From positions 2,625,546 to 2,689,545 of the forward strand of contig NC_086360.1 of assembly GCF_036324505.1 (NCBI RefSeq): a stretch of 64,000 nucleotides of DNA, written 5' to 3'. Positions 33,226 through 45,494 of the stretch are shown piece after piece. Within the stretch, counting starts at the first letter, position 1, and every line of letters starts with the position of its first letter. The notes beneath the pieces were generated by a model. The model saw only the letters and a list, made by a program, of their open reading frames with translations. It was not told the DNA's origin and searched no databases. The stretch is from Eleginops maclovinus. Taxonomy: Eukaryota > Chordata > Actinopteri > Perciformes > Eleginopidae. The position numbers and the translations under genes were made by a program.

Positions 33226-34240
33226 AAAAAACAATGGATCTGCAGTGTGCCGCTGTATGACTGCAGATAGAACAGATACCTGCTGCCTTCAGATGGCTGC
33301 AAATAGTCACTCATTAATCCTTTTTCAGCTGGCAATATTGCCCTAATCGTAGCGTGCGTTTTGTGTGCATGTGCACGCCAGCTAATTAAGTATTGTAAAA
33401 GGAAAATGGAAAGACGTACAAAACCTGAATAAAAGGATTTGAGAATATAATAAACAAATGAACACTTGGGATCTGCTTTGAGCAGGTGTGTTTATTTGTT
33501 GCCATGTCTCCCGTTAACTCACGGCGGTGTTCGCTGAAAAGTATTCACTGTCTGTCACACAAGCAGCATACCCCCTCCCCATAAGTGAATAGCATAGCAA
33601 GCTAAGCTACTCTCACTATCTTCACTACTCTGCTATCCTATTGTGGCATAAGCCGTTTTCTACCGGCATATTTTACCGGCGTAGTTTTCGTTATGGTTTT
33701 ACTTCTGATGGCAACCTGTGTAGCCCATGTATTGATTCCATCCGGTAGCTGCCGAAAGCTACAATAATACAAAACAGGAGAACGTCTGCCTGCTCTTCCC
33801 AATGATCAACAACAGTGAACGGATGGTGATTAAAGTACGGTAAAAATAAACAGCATCACACTGAGCCTGGTTAGTGCTGCCTGACTTAATAAAGTGTGTG
33901 TTTATAAGTACGTGGTCGCGTTCTTGTCACTTTGCTCAGCGCTACTGCTTGTTACAACTTGTACTCGCTGTACTCGCCATGAACTGTTATTGCTCAGGTT
34001 AATCTCCCCCCTCCGAAGTAAGCAGATGTATTGTTTCGTATTGGTTCTTGGATCTTGCCGGGCAGCCGAGTGGGGCCAGACAGATCCAGTTTTTTGGCGC
34101 TGAAAGCTGGCGCCGCTGCGGTGGAAACACGAACAACCAGATCTTTATCGGCTCTTGCTCCGGCTCCAGCTCCGGCTCCGGGTTGGTGGAAAGCGCGATA
34201 AAAGGCTTTGAGGCTCCGACACCAAAACAGAACTCTCAAT
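33226..34240. other. Unassigned; possibly repeat-derived GC-rich end
   Basis: Unique sequence. 34060-34200 is unusually GC-rich with ggctccggctcc repeats and tggcgccgctgcggtgg. It may be part of an unrecognised transposon, but no termini were found. Confidence 0.35.
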
Positions 34241-34724
34241 CTCTATAGCAGGGGAGTCCATACCCGTAGGCCATTTTGAATTTGCAAATTCAAAATGAAA
34301 TATGGCCCACAAATGAAACTTCATGTTTTAATAAGCCCACTTTTCAAATAAATTCAGTCAATTAAAGCTGAAAAAATGTTCTAACAAATTTAAGTTGATA
34401 AGACCAATAGCTTATTTACATAACCAGCTTGAATTATACCCCTAATTCTTCCTGTACTATAAACAATAAGGATGTCCTGTTTTAAGGAATGAGCTGCTAA
34501 CTAAATTAATTGAACTAAATTAACTGAAATGAAAGCCTATGGAGAGATGTGATGTAGGCTTAATGTAAAAAAGCATATTCAAGTATCAAGCATCATTTGA
34601 TTGAATTTGTTAATTTATCATTTAATCTATGAGGCAATATCACCTCTAGTGAGGGGCCCAGCCTTCGTATGTTTTTCTGTATGTGGCTCTCAGGGAAAAA
34701 TGTTTGGACACCCCTGCTCTATAG
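34241..34724. mobile_element. hAT MITE with perfect 8-bp target duplication
   Basis: The 468-bp element at 34249-34716 begins caggggagtccatacc and ends gtttggacacccctg, an imperfect inverted repeat of the hAT-Charlie-like type. It is flanked by CTCTATAG at 34241-34248 and again at 34717-34724, a perfect 8-bp target-site duplication. No open frame longer than chance, so it is non-autonomous. Confidence 0.92.
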
Positions 34725-36594
34725 CATATGTTCAAGTCTGCGTTTTTTTGCCATTATTTGAGAACATAGTTGTATATATATTTTCATAGCTTTCCCTGTT
34801 AACCATCTGGTTTTGTATCTGCCCCAAAAAGTTTGAACATGTTGAGGTACTTCACAAAACAATACCAAATGAAACACTTCAGTAGAGGAGATTCATTTAC
34901 ATCACCCTGACAGTTCGCATTGCTAACAGGTGAACCTGCACATATTAAACAGTTGATCAGGATCACAGCTCCCCAATCTGCACCTTATTCATTTGAACAA
35001 CTGAAGACAGTTCCCTGGGCTTTGTCACTGAAGTGCATGTGTCAGCATGAGTCAGAGTGCACTGAGAGCCCGCTCTCCAAACCAGATAGGAACCACTTAG
35101 TAGCTTCTAGGACCCCCTTCTTCCATAAATGCCCTGCCACTGTAGTTTGTGCTGTCCCTGTTCAGGAGCCTGTTTAGGGATTCAGATACAACACACAGAG
35201 ATTATGGCAAGGCCTCTTATCCTCTGCTTGTCAGCAGCTGAGTGACATGAGCTGTTAACTTTCTATTTTAAGGATCTGGCCTGGGTGTTCTCGTCAAACG
35301 GAGCCCCTGAAAAACAGAAGTGATTTTGTAGTTTTCTTTGTTCTCCAGGGGTAGATCCTGTCCTTTTCTCTGCATTTGTCTTTTCAAGAGGATGGCTGAG
35401 CTCAGCTTTCATAGCAATCATAGAGGGCCTATCTCCCATTCAGCAGCTAAACAGTGCTGACATGTATGCAAGAGATGACAGCTCTCCTCTATTTGCAGAT
35501 CCAGAACATTGCATTAATTGTGCAGAGGCCCTGTAAAAGCTAACAGATTGCAGGCCTTTGCATACATTTGAACAAAATGCAGCGAATGCCATGTTGACAT
35601 CTCGAATGACAACTGCATCTCGTTTTTCGCCTTAGCATACCCACCTCTGTATGGGACACTTGAGCAGGGATGCAAATATCGTTGGAGAAGAACACACAAT
35701 GGCTGCGTCTTTCAGCACTGTCTGGTTATTGAAACAATTTTAAAAAGGGACCGTGTGGGCTGGTGCCATGCCTCAGCTGGGAGCTCAAACTAAGCATCTC
35801 CATGTGAAAAGGAGTGGAAACATCATTGTAAGTCAGCGTTTGAAAAAAAAAAAAACTCCAGTTAAAGACACAAAGACATTATCTGTCTGTGAGCCAATTA
35901 AACATGGCCTTCGCCTATGTTAACATCAGTGATAAAAAGTATGAAGGAAAAGATAAATGCAACGCACTCAACACGATGTTGAAGGCATGGCCAAGCACAA
36001 GTGCTGTTATTGTTGGCTGTCTTCTTCATTATTCTTTTTTAAGATAACATCCTGATTAGTCCTCTGAGCCCACTGATTGTTTGGAGGAGCACTTTTTACA
36101 GTTACTTTTAGTTTTACTAAGCGAAGAGTAGCTGCTCAAGCATTGTTGGCTACCCCAGAGGTCAATATGAGTGGAATTTCAAACATAATTCTAGAGGCCT
36201 TTCTCAGTTTGCTTTCTTGTCTGTACAAGTGTCATAGCCGACCTATGAATCGTATTAGTGGAGCAAGTACTGTTCCAATACAACGTCTATATTTAGCCAA
36301 GAGCACTCAAAGACTGGAAATCTACTTGCTCTGCTTATTTTATCATGGGAGCTTTGGGAGCTGACTTGTGTGAACTTTGGCAGGATAAGTAACCTGGCAC
36401 AAAAAACATTGTTCGTAAAGACAATCTGACGCCCCTATCAGACAACTTCACTTGTCCGAACCCTAACCCTAATATTGATGAATGGGGAAAAACCTTTGCT
36501 TTGGACATCAAGGGTCAAAGGATACAGAGGCTCGTCCAGGCAAGGCTAATCAAGAAAAGTAGAACATGAATATATTTTGAAGTTGATATGATCA
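34725..36594. other. No gene recognised
   Basis: Mostly unique, mixed-composition sequence. Parts of 34900-35700 look slowly evolving (few repeats, balanced GC) and could hold regulatory DNA, but no motif cluster is convincing. Confidence 0.35.
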
Positions 36595-37303
36595 GGAGTG
36601 GAGTGCACCAGCTGGAAGGAACAAAGTAGGTCTTAACTCTAACGCCAGGCTTAGCTACCTCTAACTAAGTGATACAAATTTACACCGACTGCACCAAGAC
36701 TGACTGCTCACAGTCGTAGCCGAGCCTTATCTTAAGATCGACGTCAATACACGTGAAACAGTGATTATTGCCAAGCAAAACACGTCTACATAATGTAACA
36801 CTTGAACTTTTCCATTCAAAGCAAGCTGTAAACTTTTCTAGACATAAAATTTGAGTGCAACTACCACCTGCAGGGTTGGGGAGCGTGCCGCGTTTCTGTC
36901 TGATCCATGCTGTAGTTGAGGGGAGGGCTCCTCGATTGGTTCAAAAAGGGTTGTCTTCCGAAAACAAAACCTCTCTATCAGCTCACTGTCCGAATAGATG
37001 TCCATTGGGTTTGTTCGATCACGGACGACTCTTTCTCATATTAATGCCCTTTCCTTGTTAAACCAGTAAACAAGACACACTGCCATCCTTAGTTTCCTTC
37101 TTGCTTGTTTTCCGTTCCTATGGATACTAGTCTGTCTTTCCGATTCAAGCATGCTCCATACTAGGCGTTAAAGTTACACCCAGGCACGACGCATACAGGG
37201 TTTAAGTCTAAGTGGTGCACTAGTCATAACTTTATTTTGGTCTTAACCTTCGTAGGACGTAGAGTCAAGCCCAGTGTTACGCCCAGCCGGTGCACTCCAC
37301 TCC
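36595..37303. mobile_element. Non-autonomous DNA element with 21-bp terminal inverted repeats
   Basis: The left terminus ggagtggagtgcaccagctg at 36595 is the reverse complement, with one mismatch, of the right terminus ending at 37303. Subterminal parts (taggtcttaactctaacgcc and the right-end gtcttaacc...agtcaagcccagtgttacgcc) are also partly inverted. No transposase frame is present in 709 bases. The target duplication is unclear, and the superfamily is not assigned (PIF/Harbinger-like is possible). Confidence 0.7.
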
Positions 37304-37848
37304 AAAACACATAAACTAGGCCAAGTACAGAGGGAAGTCTTTCTACTGGATTTCCTCCCTTGCATTAAGCAATCATACACGAGAGGCCGTTGTTGAACGT
37401 CATTATTGGTACGACAGTACTGCGGCAGGATCGAGGCGTTGCACCGAGGTCCGTACGCCTGTACTGGATTGCAATTCTATTACACAAACACTCTTGTTAC
37501 CCGTGGCAGAATCCTCTTTTTGGGGCTTGGATTCCGAATCCACTCGCATAGCTAGCAATAACAATTTAGCAACCAACCAACTTGCTTGACATTGTCATGA
37601 GTCATGACCTAATGTTAGCCTACATTTTTCCACTTCATGAGACCAATAAAGAACACAGCTGTCAAAGATGATTCACATTTACAGTAGGCTATTACAGTTA
37701 TTTATGTAATTATAATAAATAATATATTATTAAACAATTGATTGAAAACAATTCTTGAATTAGGCTATTTAAATATCTGAGTGATCACTGCGTGGGATCA
37801 GCGGAACAAATTAAATCAGGCTGTCCATGGTGCTGAAACATTTTGGGT
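37304..37848. other. No feature recognised
   Basis: Sequence between an inverted-repeat element and the recombinase relic. It may include the 3' flank of that transposon. Confidence 0.4.
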
Positions 37849-38474
37849 TCAGAATGAAGGTTGATGTTCAATGCAATTCTTGAAATAGCTCTCCATGAAC
37901 TCCATGCCAGACTTTTTTGCACGTGGTGCTGTGGTGTTCACGGGTAGGTCTACGTTATAGGAAGAGCTTTCCTCCAGTGGCTGTTTCATGGCGTGTCCCG
38001 GACCGGTAAAAAGTGCGTTGCTCCACCTCTTTCTGTTGTCTAGAGATGGAGCCCAGTAGCTGCGAAGCGATGACTCGTTTTTATGTCCGCTAACGGATAT
38101 GCTTTATCTGGCCTCCAACCCTGCCTCTGCCAGCCGCTGTATGCAGGTGCTTCTGATGCAATGGATTGTGTAACGCGTAGCAGTGCCAGCCTCTTCGCTA
38201 ATGCGGGTCATCATGGACCCCGGGCTGTTTACCCCCAAGGGCTCCATGCTATACCACACCGCATCCCCAGGCTTCATCGACTTCCTTGGATGGTGGTAGA
38301 AAGCCTTTGCTGATTCGGGCAGTCTTGATAGGTAGGCCTCGAACGAAGCTACCGGGCAAAGGGCATTGCCCGGCTCCTCAAACATTGCCCCTCTCCTGTT
38401 CTGGCGCCCCCTGTCATTGTGGCATTTATGGTTTTTCGTTTCCTCGTTAAATGTCATCGTCACATATTTAGTGC
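37849..38474 (-). pseudogene. Recombinase relic, exon C (catalytic domain)
   Basis: Encodes TKYVTMTFNEETKNHK through HCIRSTCIQRL. An in-frame TAA at 38106-38104 is followed by the remaining catalytic segment with SGHKNES and RSYW, then a roughly 60-residue tail to the second stop at 37849. Confidence 0.75.
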
Positions 38475-38652
38475 CTTAAGGATAAAAAAAAAAAAAAAAC
38501 GAATGTTAGCCAAGTTTGACCTTATGAAGCAACAACAAAGATAATAACAATGATGAAATAATAATAACAATATAATAATAATAACAAAAACGATAATAAT
38601 AAAAGCTTGTAGGCTTAATAATAACAACTTTTGAAATGTTTTGTCAACTCAC

Positions 38653-38749
38653 CTGCCGAATCTCGTTTAACAACGAAAGATTGTGGAGTGAGTTTCCTCA
38701 GGCCCTCCTTTCCCCTTCTCCTGAAATGCAGTTGGGAATCAAACCACGC
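38653..38749 (-). pseudogene. Recombinase relic, exon B
   Basis: 97 nt encoding AWFDSQLHFRRRGKEGLRKL to RDSAG, a DUF3504 signature segment. The acceptor is ttacag and the donor GTGAGT, both good consensus sites. Confidence 0.75.
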
Positions 38750-38819
38750 CTGTAATGTAATGTAAGAAATGTCTACTGTAAAAACTATTTCCTTGGGGAT
38801 CAATAAAGTAGCCATTATT

Positions 38820-38849
38820 ATTGGGCTATTATTGTTGTTATTGTTATTA

Positions 38850-38894
<45 letters not shown>

Positions 38895-38922
38895 GTAGTA
38901 GTATTAGTATTAGTATTAGTAT
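38820..38922. repeat. (ATT)n repeat in recombinase intron
   Basis: An ATT/GTT run follows a ttccttggggatcaataaag block at about 38788-38810. That block matches the 3' end of teleost LINE/SINE tails, so this intron probably received a retroelement tail that later expanded. Confidence 0.7.
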
Positions 38923-38925
38923 TAC

Positions 38926-39444
38926 CTTGTTGAGGAGGCCCCATGGTGTGTTTGGGTCCATGGCCCGGGACTTCCTCAAGATTTCAAGGTCCTCATGGGT
39001 GATAGCGGGATGGTGTTCAGTTTTGTCCTGCCCAGCCCTTCTGAGTGACTTGATGAGTCCGGAGAACACGTTATTTGAGGTGGTAAACTCATTGTCTTTC
39101 ATCAAACACCATGCCCGGCTGTACGGAGGGTCATTAACGAAGCGGTTGATCCCAGCTCTCAAACCGACATAGGTACTAATAGCGTACTGCTGGCCCTTAC
39201 TGTTTCTAACACTTCCATAAAACTGGCGAAGTAAGCTGTTCAGTTCCGGTTTGGACACAGTTCCGAAATCCACCATTTTCTCCTGGATTTTGTAGAACTC
39301 TTTGAGACATTTGACAGCCCAGGTAGTTGACGCCAATGTACTCTTTTCGTTACGACTCTTTTCCAACGCTCTCAACTCATCAGTTGAAATAGCCGCAAAA
39401 TCATTCGTTGGTTTTGTAGTCTGTGTCCATGTCCAACCATTCAT
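38926..39444 (-). pseudogene. Recombinase relic, exon A
   Basis: Encodes the core-binding N-terminal half, from about FAAISTDELRALEKSRNEK to WGLLNK. An upstream ATG at 39492-39490 starts MSDFEVNFDCWG in the same frame, but a TAG follows. The +1 frame in between reads DEWLDMDTDYKTNE, which suggests two compensating indels. Confidence 0.75.
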
Positions 39445-39492
39445 CTATACTGAGGCCCCCCAACAATCAAAATTAACTTCAAAATCTGACAT

Positions 39493-41424
39493 TTTGTAGC
39501 TACCAATTTCCAACGAGAGACAATGTATAACAATGTAACAGCGGTGTGTCGCTAAACGTTGTTATCGAAACCACACGATGTAGGCTCATGGAAGTAGTTT
39601 AGGTAGGCCACTGGATACTTTGTGATTAGGCACGTTCTATTTGATCATTGTTTGATCGTGGAATCAAACATGCCTATTGACCAATCAGAGAGCTTGTTCA
39701 AACCTACGTGTTATAGACTGTGGGGTATTATGAGCTTTTTGCATTTATGCTGCATTATTGTAATGTCTACATTACACACTAGTTAACATATTGTGTTCCA
39801 TAGCTTCTTTTCGTTGCAGAACTCACAATGGAGCGCGGCTGTGAATACGGTGTGGGAGCTTAAATGCCACATCAGGAAACAGCCCGGCAACTTAGTGAAT
39901 CTGCATGAAAGGAGAGCAATCAAATCTTGTGATATTTAATACTTTCCCCACAAAACTTTTTCTCTGTAGGAACTTGGGTTTATTTAAGTATTGAATTGAT
40001 TAACAATGTGTTGTTAGAATACAATAAGATGTGATAGATAGTGCCAGAGCCTGCTGTGTTCACTGCCTGTCAGCCGTATACCTGGACAAGGACACACAAT
40101 AGGTGGCTCTGCTGCAAACTAATGAGCACATCCTGTGACGCTCTCTGGGGGAACCTATGGAGCATTATCTTTTTATATTTCAAATCTCTTCCCACGTTTC
40201 TTTTCCCCGTGATTTATGTAGACTTGTGGCTTCAACCACAAATCAAAATGACCTTTTTCATCACGGAAATTGTTTTTTCTTTGTCACATATTCACTGTCA
40301 TGTTCATTCTTAGGTTAATAACTGTCATGCCTGTTCAGGTCCTTGTTTAATTTGCCTATTGCCGGCAATTTGACTTTTTGAGATCGGAATATACACATCT
40401 ATTTGGTGCCACAACTATTTCAGGTTAAAACAATGACAAGTAAATTCAGAGTCACAGAACAATGGCACATTGCATTTATTTTCCTGTACTTGGAATATAT
40501 TTGTGGGGAATGTTCAAGTAGATCTCAGGGACTTTGTGTTATATATATGTAGATAAGATAATCCACTGTACGCAACTCAATAGCTATGATTGAATACAGT
40601 TTGTGTAGCGATTGGCATCGCTGCGTTCTCCTCACAATAAAGATTAACCACCCAGGTCTGCAGTAACAGCACACAGGTGGCCTCTTGGAATAATTTCCAC
40701 CAATAGATATCAGAGAATCACTTAACAGCAGCTGTGCAGCAACAAGACTTTAGCCACTGAAAATGTTTCCACAACTATGAATATTTTAGCATAACACATA
40801 TTCACTCCTTCATATTATTCATTATGAAGTCAGTCAGTTTCACAGCTGGCAAAACAATGACTTGAACAGTAACTCTTGTATGGCAATTCAGCATGTCTAT
40901 CAGGGATGAAACTAAGAGCCTTTGAGAGATTATCACTTATTATTATTTCTATCTCGCAAATTATAATACAGCAAGCTACAGAACTAAAAGACATACATGG
41001 GTTGGTAGAGATATTAAAAACATATCTCATATCAACAAACTGCTGCCTCACTTCATTTCACAAATATTTTAATATTCTAATCACTTCTGCTACTTTCTGT
41101 TTCTGGAACCATTTACTGTTATACCAAGTATTTAGGGAATTGTACATTTACTAAAGAAAATATTTCCGTCACTCAAAACTGTTGGTGCATGAAAAGTAGT
41201 ACTAATAATTATAGGAACTTAGCTCCCCAAATGAAATTAAATGAATGCCGTTATTAAAGAGAACTCAAAATGAAAATATAACTTTGATGAAAAGTGATTA
41301 AAGTGGAGGCTACACATGATCACACATGATCCGGTTCTCTTTAATACAGTAAAGTAATGACACACGCACGCCTTTTGCACTGGCAATATCTTACTCTGGA
41401 TCAACGTGTTATTTTTTCCTACTT
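39493..41424. other. No feature recognised
   Basis: The first few hundred bases may be the promoter side of the recombinase element. The rest is AT-rich unique sequence. Confidence 0.35.
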
Positions 41425-41740
41425 TCATAACATAGTGACATCACTATGTAACACTCGTGCTTCTTTTAGCTGCATGCTCCGCATTGTACGCATTGTATAT
41501 GATAGGAAAAGGGCCGGGACATCGCTAAGCGGTTCACCAATCACAACAGAGCCGCCCAGCTAGCCAATGAGAGCAGACTGGGCTCTGGTTTTGGACATAG
41601 GGTGAAAAGAGGTGCTTCAGCACAGGCAGTATGAGAAAAATAAAGAGCTTTCTGAACATAAAAGCATGGAGACATGTCACAGTAGAGGCACAAAATACAA
41701 ATTAAGAACCTGAAAATGAGCAGAACATGGTCACTTCCAC
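41425..41740 (+). repeat. Dispersed repeat family A, copy 3
   Basis: Shares cataacatagtgacatcact, two CCAAT-type boxes (caccaatcacaacagagccg and agccaatgagagcagactgg) and agcatggagacatgtcac with copies 1, 2 and 4. Confidence 0.8.
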
Positions 41741-43899
41741 CTTTACTCATGAGAAAAGTCTCATTAAGATTGAAAATCTTGTATACAAATAAAAAAACAA
41801 CAGAGAACGTCATCATATAAAAACATAAAGAAAGATCTGCCGGTTTCTCGGTCATTAAGAAGCAAAACAGTTGCAATTGAACTGACTGACCATTTCCCTA
41901 ACCAATAGAGTATAATAATATTTATATAATTGGATCAAAATGATATACTTGACCATAACACATCTTGGTGTTACCTGCTACAGCTCCGGGTCAAACCATT
42001 GAAACTCCAGCTCTTCATTTCCTTTTCTTGGATAATGCAGCTGGATCTTAGCGCATTTTCTATCTTATATAGTACATTTCAGAAAGATGTTTTAATCCTG
42101 CTATCACTGAGGCCTGCTTGGCTCACAGTCTAGCTTCAGACTCATGGTGTGCACAACACATGACCTCACCGGCTACACACACATAGAATCCATACTAATG
42201 TCATTATTGATTCCACATGGTGCAGTAACAGCACAAATTTAGACACCGGCCGGGGGGGGAAAGACAACCAAAACATCCCACTAAAGATGGATTTAAAAAA
42301 AAGAAAAAATTAAAATCAGGACGTTCCTGTCTGCTGCTGTGTGTGGTCCAACACTGTGTTACTGTGAATCAGCTTAAGATGTTCATGATAATGATGATAA
42401 TTAATTTGACAAAGATGATGGTGATTATTAGGCTGAGGATGCCGTTGAGGAGCATCACCAATAATTAGTGCCTGTCACTGTGCCGTCCTTATCTCTCCCT
42501 ACTATTGGCTCCATTCTCTATTTGTCAAGTATGCAGCCCATGTTTCTATCTGTCTGACTCCTGGCATGTTTACCCACTGTAACACTATACATGTCTACAG
42601 GCTGCTATTATAGAATTTGTTTTCCTTTCCCGGCTGGTAAAATTCCCTTGCATAACCAAGAATTGCTTCACAAAGCCTACGCAGCGAGCAGTTCCCCTCA
42701 TTTAGACCTTATCATAAAATATGGAGAGGTGCTGGGGTGTTAGCTCTGGGTTGCATGTAACCAATTTGTAAAGGAAACCTTTCCGGACGTGCAGTGTCCT
42801 GTCCAGGCAGTGAATGACTAGGCAGTGAGCAGCGTGAAATCAAACCTGAAAACCCAGTCCTCTCGCCCGGCTTCACATGCATGCAACCACTCACCTCTTC
42901 AACACACACTCTGTGGGAATACCTTCTGCCTAAAATAATTTTTCAACGGATCTTTGAGAAATTACTTTTTATCTGAAAAGGCTTTTACAGTGTAACATGT
43001 TCTACTTCTTCTAAACTGTCCGCAGTACACAACTTCCTATCAGATGTTCCTCATTCCTGTGCTAACTTTGGCTGGATCTGTAATAAAGTATCCAAAGTCC
43101 TTCAGATCCAATAAGACTGCAACAGTCACTTGTACAAATATATGTCTTTTGTTATCATTTTCTAAGAAAGTTAAAATGATGTACATGCAAATTCAGAATG
43201 TAAATCCAAACACTAGTGAATTTATTTTACAACAAGGAGTCCTTGCTTTAGCTGACAGAGTGATTTTCCTGTATTGCCGGCTGCAAAGGTTAGACCAGTG
43301 CACTGTGAAGAGGCAACAGGTGGACATTAAAACTTCCCGTGGTCAAAATTCAACACTTCAGGAGGACACTTGTGGTGGGACATATTCACTAGGGTTTAAG
43401 CCCCAGGTATACACTTTGCCAAACTTACAGAGCCATTAAAATAACAAATGTAGGTAAGTAGTGTTTGTCTGAACATCAGCAAACTTGTATTTTAAAGCTG
43501 TCAATTTGCCAAAACTCACCAGCCTCTTTCACTTCTAACAGACTTCTGTCTGATCGATAGTTTGACTGACAGTCCGAGTTCAGGGCTGACCTTCGGAAAG
43601 GAAATATGTGTTCATAATTTGTTACATAACTGCTGAGAAATATAACACTGCCAACAGAAAAGATGCTGTTAGGATGTAGTGCAAGGACTATGACAGAGAT
43701 AAGGGCAGTAAGATGTGCTGCAGCTTTACAGCAGCACGTCAGCCTGTGCTAGCCCTGTTAGCTAGCAGGTCAAACAGGGCTAGTCAAAGTCTTTCAACGG
43801 CTCCGGGGCTAGTAAATCAGCACATAGGATACAGATACTGATACAACTATAAAAAAGCAAGGTGACCAGTAAAACTACAGCGGATGACTACCTCTGGCT
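41741..43899. other. No gene recognised
   Basis: Mostly unique sequence. 42400-42560 carries two TAATTA-type homeodomain words (gataattaatttgac and caataattagtgcc) in a repeat-free context and could be regulatory; weak by itself. Confidence 0.35.
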
Positions 43900-44430
43900 A
43901 ATTAAAATTACTTGTATTAAATTACTTTAAGATGCTTCTTCAGGTTGGAGGTGGAGTCTTTGGACGCTGAAAGGAGGTTGGTTGCTGGCAAGCAGAGGTT
44001 GCACTGCACAGTTATATTTGGTTCGCCCTTCTCTTTCTTTATTGTGAAATGCTGTTTGAATTTCCAAGATAGAAACGCATTCCTGCCCTGGCTCTGTTGT
44101 GCTGGCTCCGACTCCAGCTCTACCTCTAGCTGCTCCTCTTCCGACTCCATTGTAGGCATCACGCAAATTCAGATAGCTCGTTTTCATTCGTTTTCATGTT
44201 GGGGTTTCTGGGAAATGCATCAAGTTGCCTCAGTTTATTTAGAGAGTGAATAAACTCATGAAAGAGAGAAGTACCGTTGTGTACTCCATTGATTCCAACA
44301 ATGTAACTGTATTCTGAATACCTTCTATTTAAATTGTAACTGTGACAGAATACAGTTACTCATAATTTGTATTCTAAATACGTAACACTGGTACATGTAT
44401 TTCATTACTCCCCACTGTCTGTGTGACATG
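43900..44430 (-). pseudogene. BED-finger hAT transposase fragment with hAT-like end
   Basis: On the minus strand, the frame at 44162-43917 encodes an acidic leader, then WKFKQHFTIKKEKGEPN, CNLC and NLKKHLK, the C2H2 BED zinc finger of ZBED/hAT proteins. It stops right after the finger, so the catalytic RNase H-like domain is missing. Sequence at 44290-44420 (aatacagttactcat, aatacgtaacactggtacat, ttactccccactg) looks like the subterminal region and end of a hAT element. Confidence 0.65.
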
Positions 44431-45494
44431 TTTGTCACCACTGCTAAGCTAAAGGCGGCTAATGGGATGATGTTTAGTAGTCTTATTTAATCACTTGTTA
44501 GCCACCGCTAATGCTGTTTTAATGACACCTAGACGCTCTACATTTTTGTAAAGAAAGTGTTTCAGAATGGTGGTGATCGAACTGTAGGCCTATGGTCATT
44601 TATTTTATGTTGTTGTCTCAAGTAAATGACTAACAAAGTGTAAGCAGTCATCACATAAACTAAAGTCAGGCGAGTCACAGGAGAAAAATGTTGCCATACT
44701 TAGTTTTTTTCAAATATGTTTATATGTCATAATTAACATGACATCATTTTGTTGTTTCATCCAATGCTCCAGTGCTCTGGTATTCTCTTATATAAGCCAA
44801 TAAAAGCCAACAAAAGCAGCACTCCAGTTCACAGTTCACCTTTTCAACAATTTCATGACAACGCAGTGCACAGGTGAGGAGAAGAAGCACCTGTTTAAAT
44901 TAAATGAGGCAGCACAAAGCCAGTTATGGTATTTTGATCAGTCAATAACACACTTTTTTCCATTAGGTTTAATTTTGTACTTCTTCTACCATCACACCAA
45001 AACAGTTTCACTCATGCCACATTGCAACTACAGTACATGGCAGATAATTGTCAGCAAGAACTGAAACCGAGCAGAAATCTGTAACAATAACAACCTATTG
45101 TTTTAAAGAAGACCGCATGCTTTTGTTTGTTATATTGTACTTACATAACGTGAATAATAGAGGCTAGTGTTCCTGAATTAAAAAATCAATTGGTCAGATT
45201 AATATTACAATATCACACAAATTACGTTTGTGGATATTTGCTGATAATATGCCTCGCCCCCCTTTATAACCTGTCATAAGGTAACTCGGCTGGTTAAAGG
45301 ACAAAAGACGCCCGCCTTTTGCCCACAAGCCAGAGGTTTTATCCTCCTCTCGATGGAAACATTCACTGATAACAATGAGCCGGGTCATCGGATCTGTGGG
45401 ATTCCTCTGAACTTGAAAGTGTGTTTCTGACAACAGCTTCTTCTCTGACAAATGTTGCACACACACAGCAGTTTCCCATATTAACCACATTGTA
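44431..45494. other. No feature recognised
   Basis: Unique AT-rich sequence. Confidence 0.4.

Larger units (their letters stand above)
37849..39444 (-). pseudogene. DUF3504/Crypton-type tyrosine recombinase, three exons, premature stop
   Basis: Tyrosine recombinase of the Crypton/DUF3504 group, the family that gave rise to vertebrate KIAA1958, QRICH1 and ZMYM2-4. Exons on the minus strand: 39444-38926, 38749-38653, 38474 onward. Junctions are AACAAG/GTAATA, ttacag/GCG, GCAG/GTGAGT and a long T tract then ccttaag/GC. Phases join as LLNK-AWFDSQLH and RDSAG-TKYVTMTF. Conserved blocks: N-terminal SAM-like part (STTWAVKCLKEF), GLLNKAWFDSQLHF, NEETKNHKCH, and the HxxR motif of TIHCIRSTC. A TAA at 38106-38104 ends the frame after GLEAR. 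The same frame then continues as SISVSGHKNESSLRSYW, containing the second histidine box and the likely catalytic Tyr, with 84 codons to TGA at 37851-37849. The stop replaces exactly one codon. The N-terminus is also disturbed (TAG and a frame change just upstream of 39444). Confidence 0.8.

Noticed and set aside
36455..36475. Interstitial telomere repeat
   Set aside because: Only two CCCTAA units, expected by chance.
38615..38944. Poly-Asn and poly-Ile open frames near 38.8 kb
   Set aside because: Translation of an ATT repeat in the recombinase intron; the real exons splice around it.
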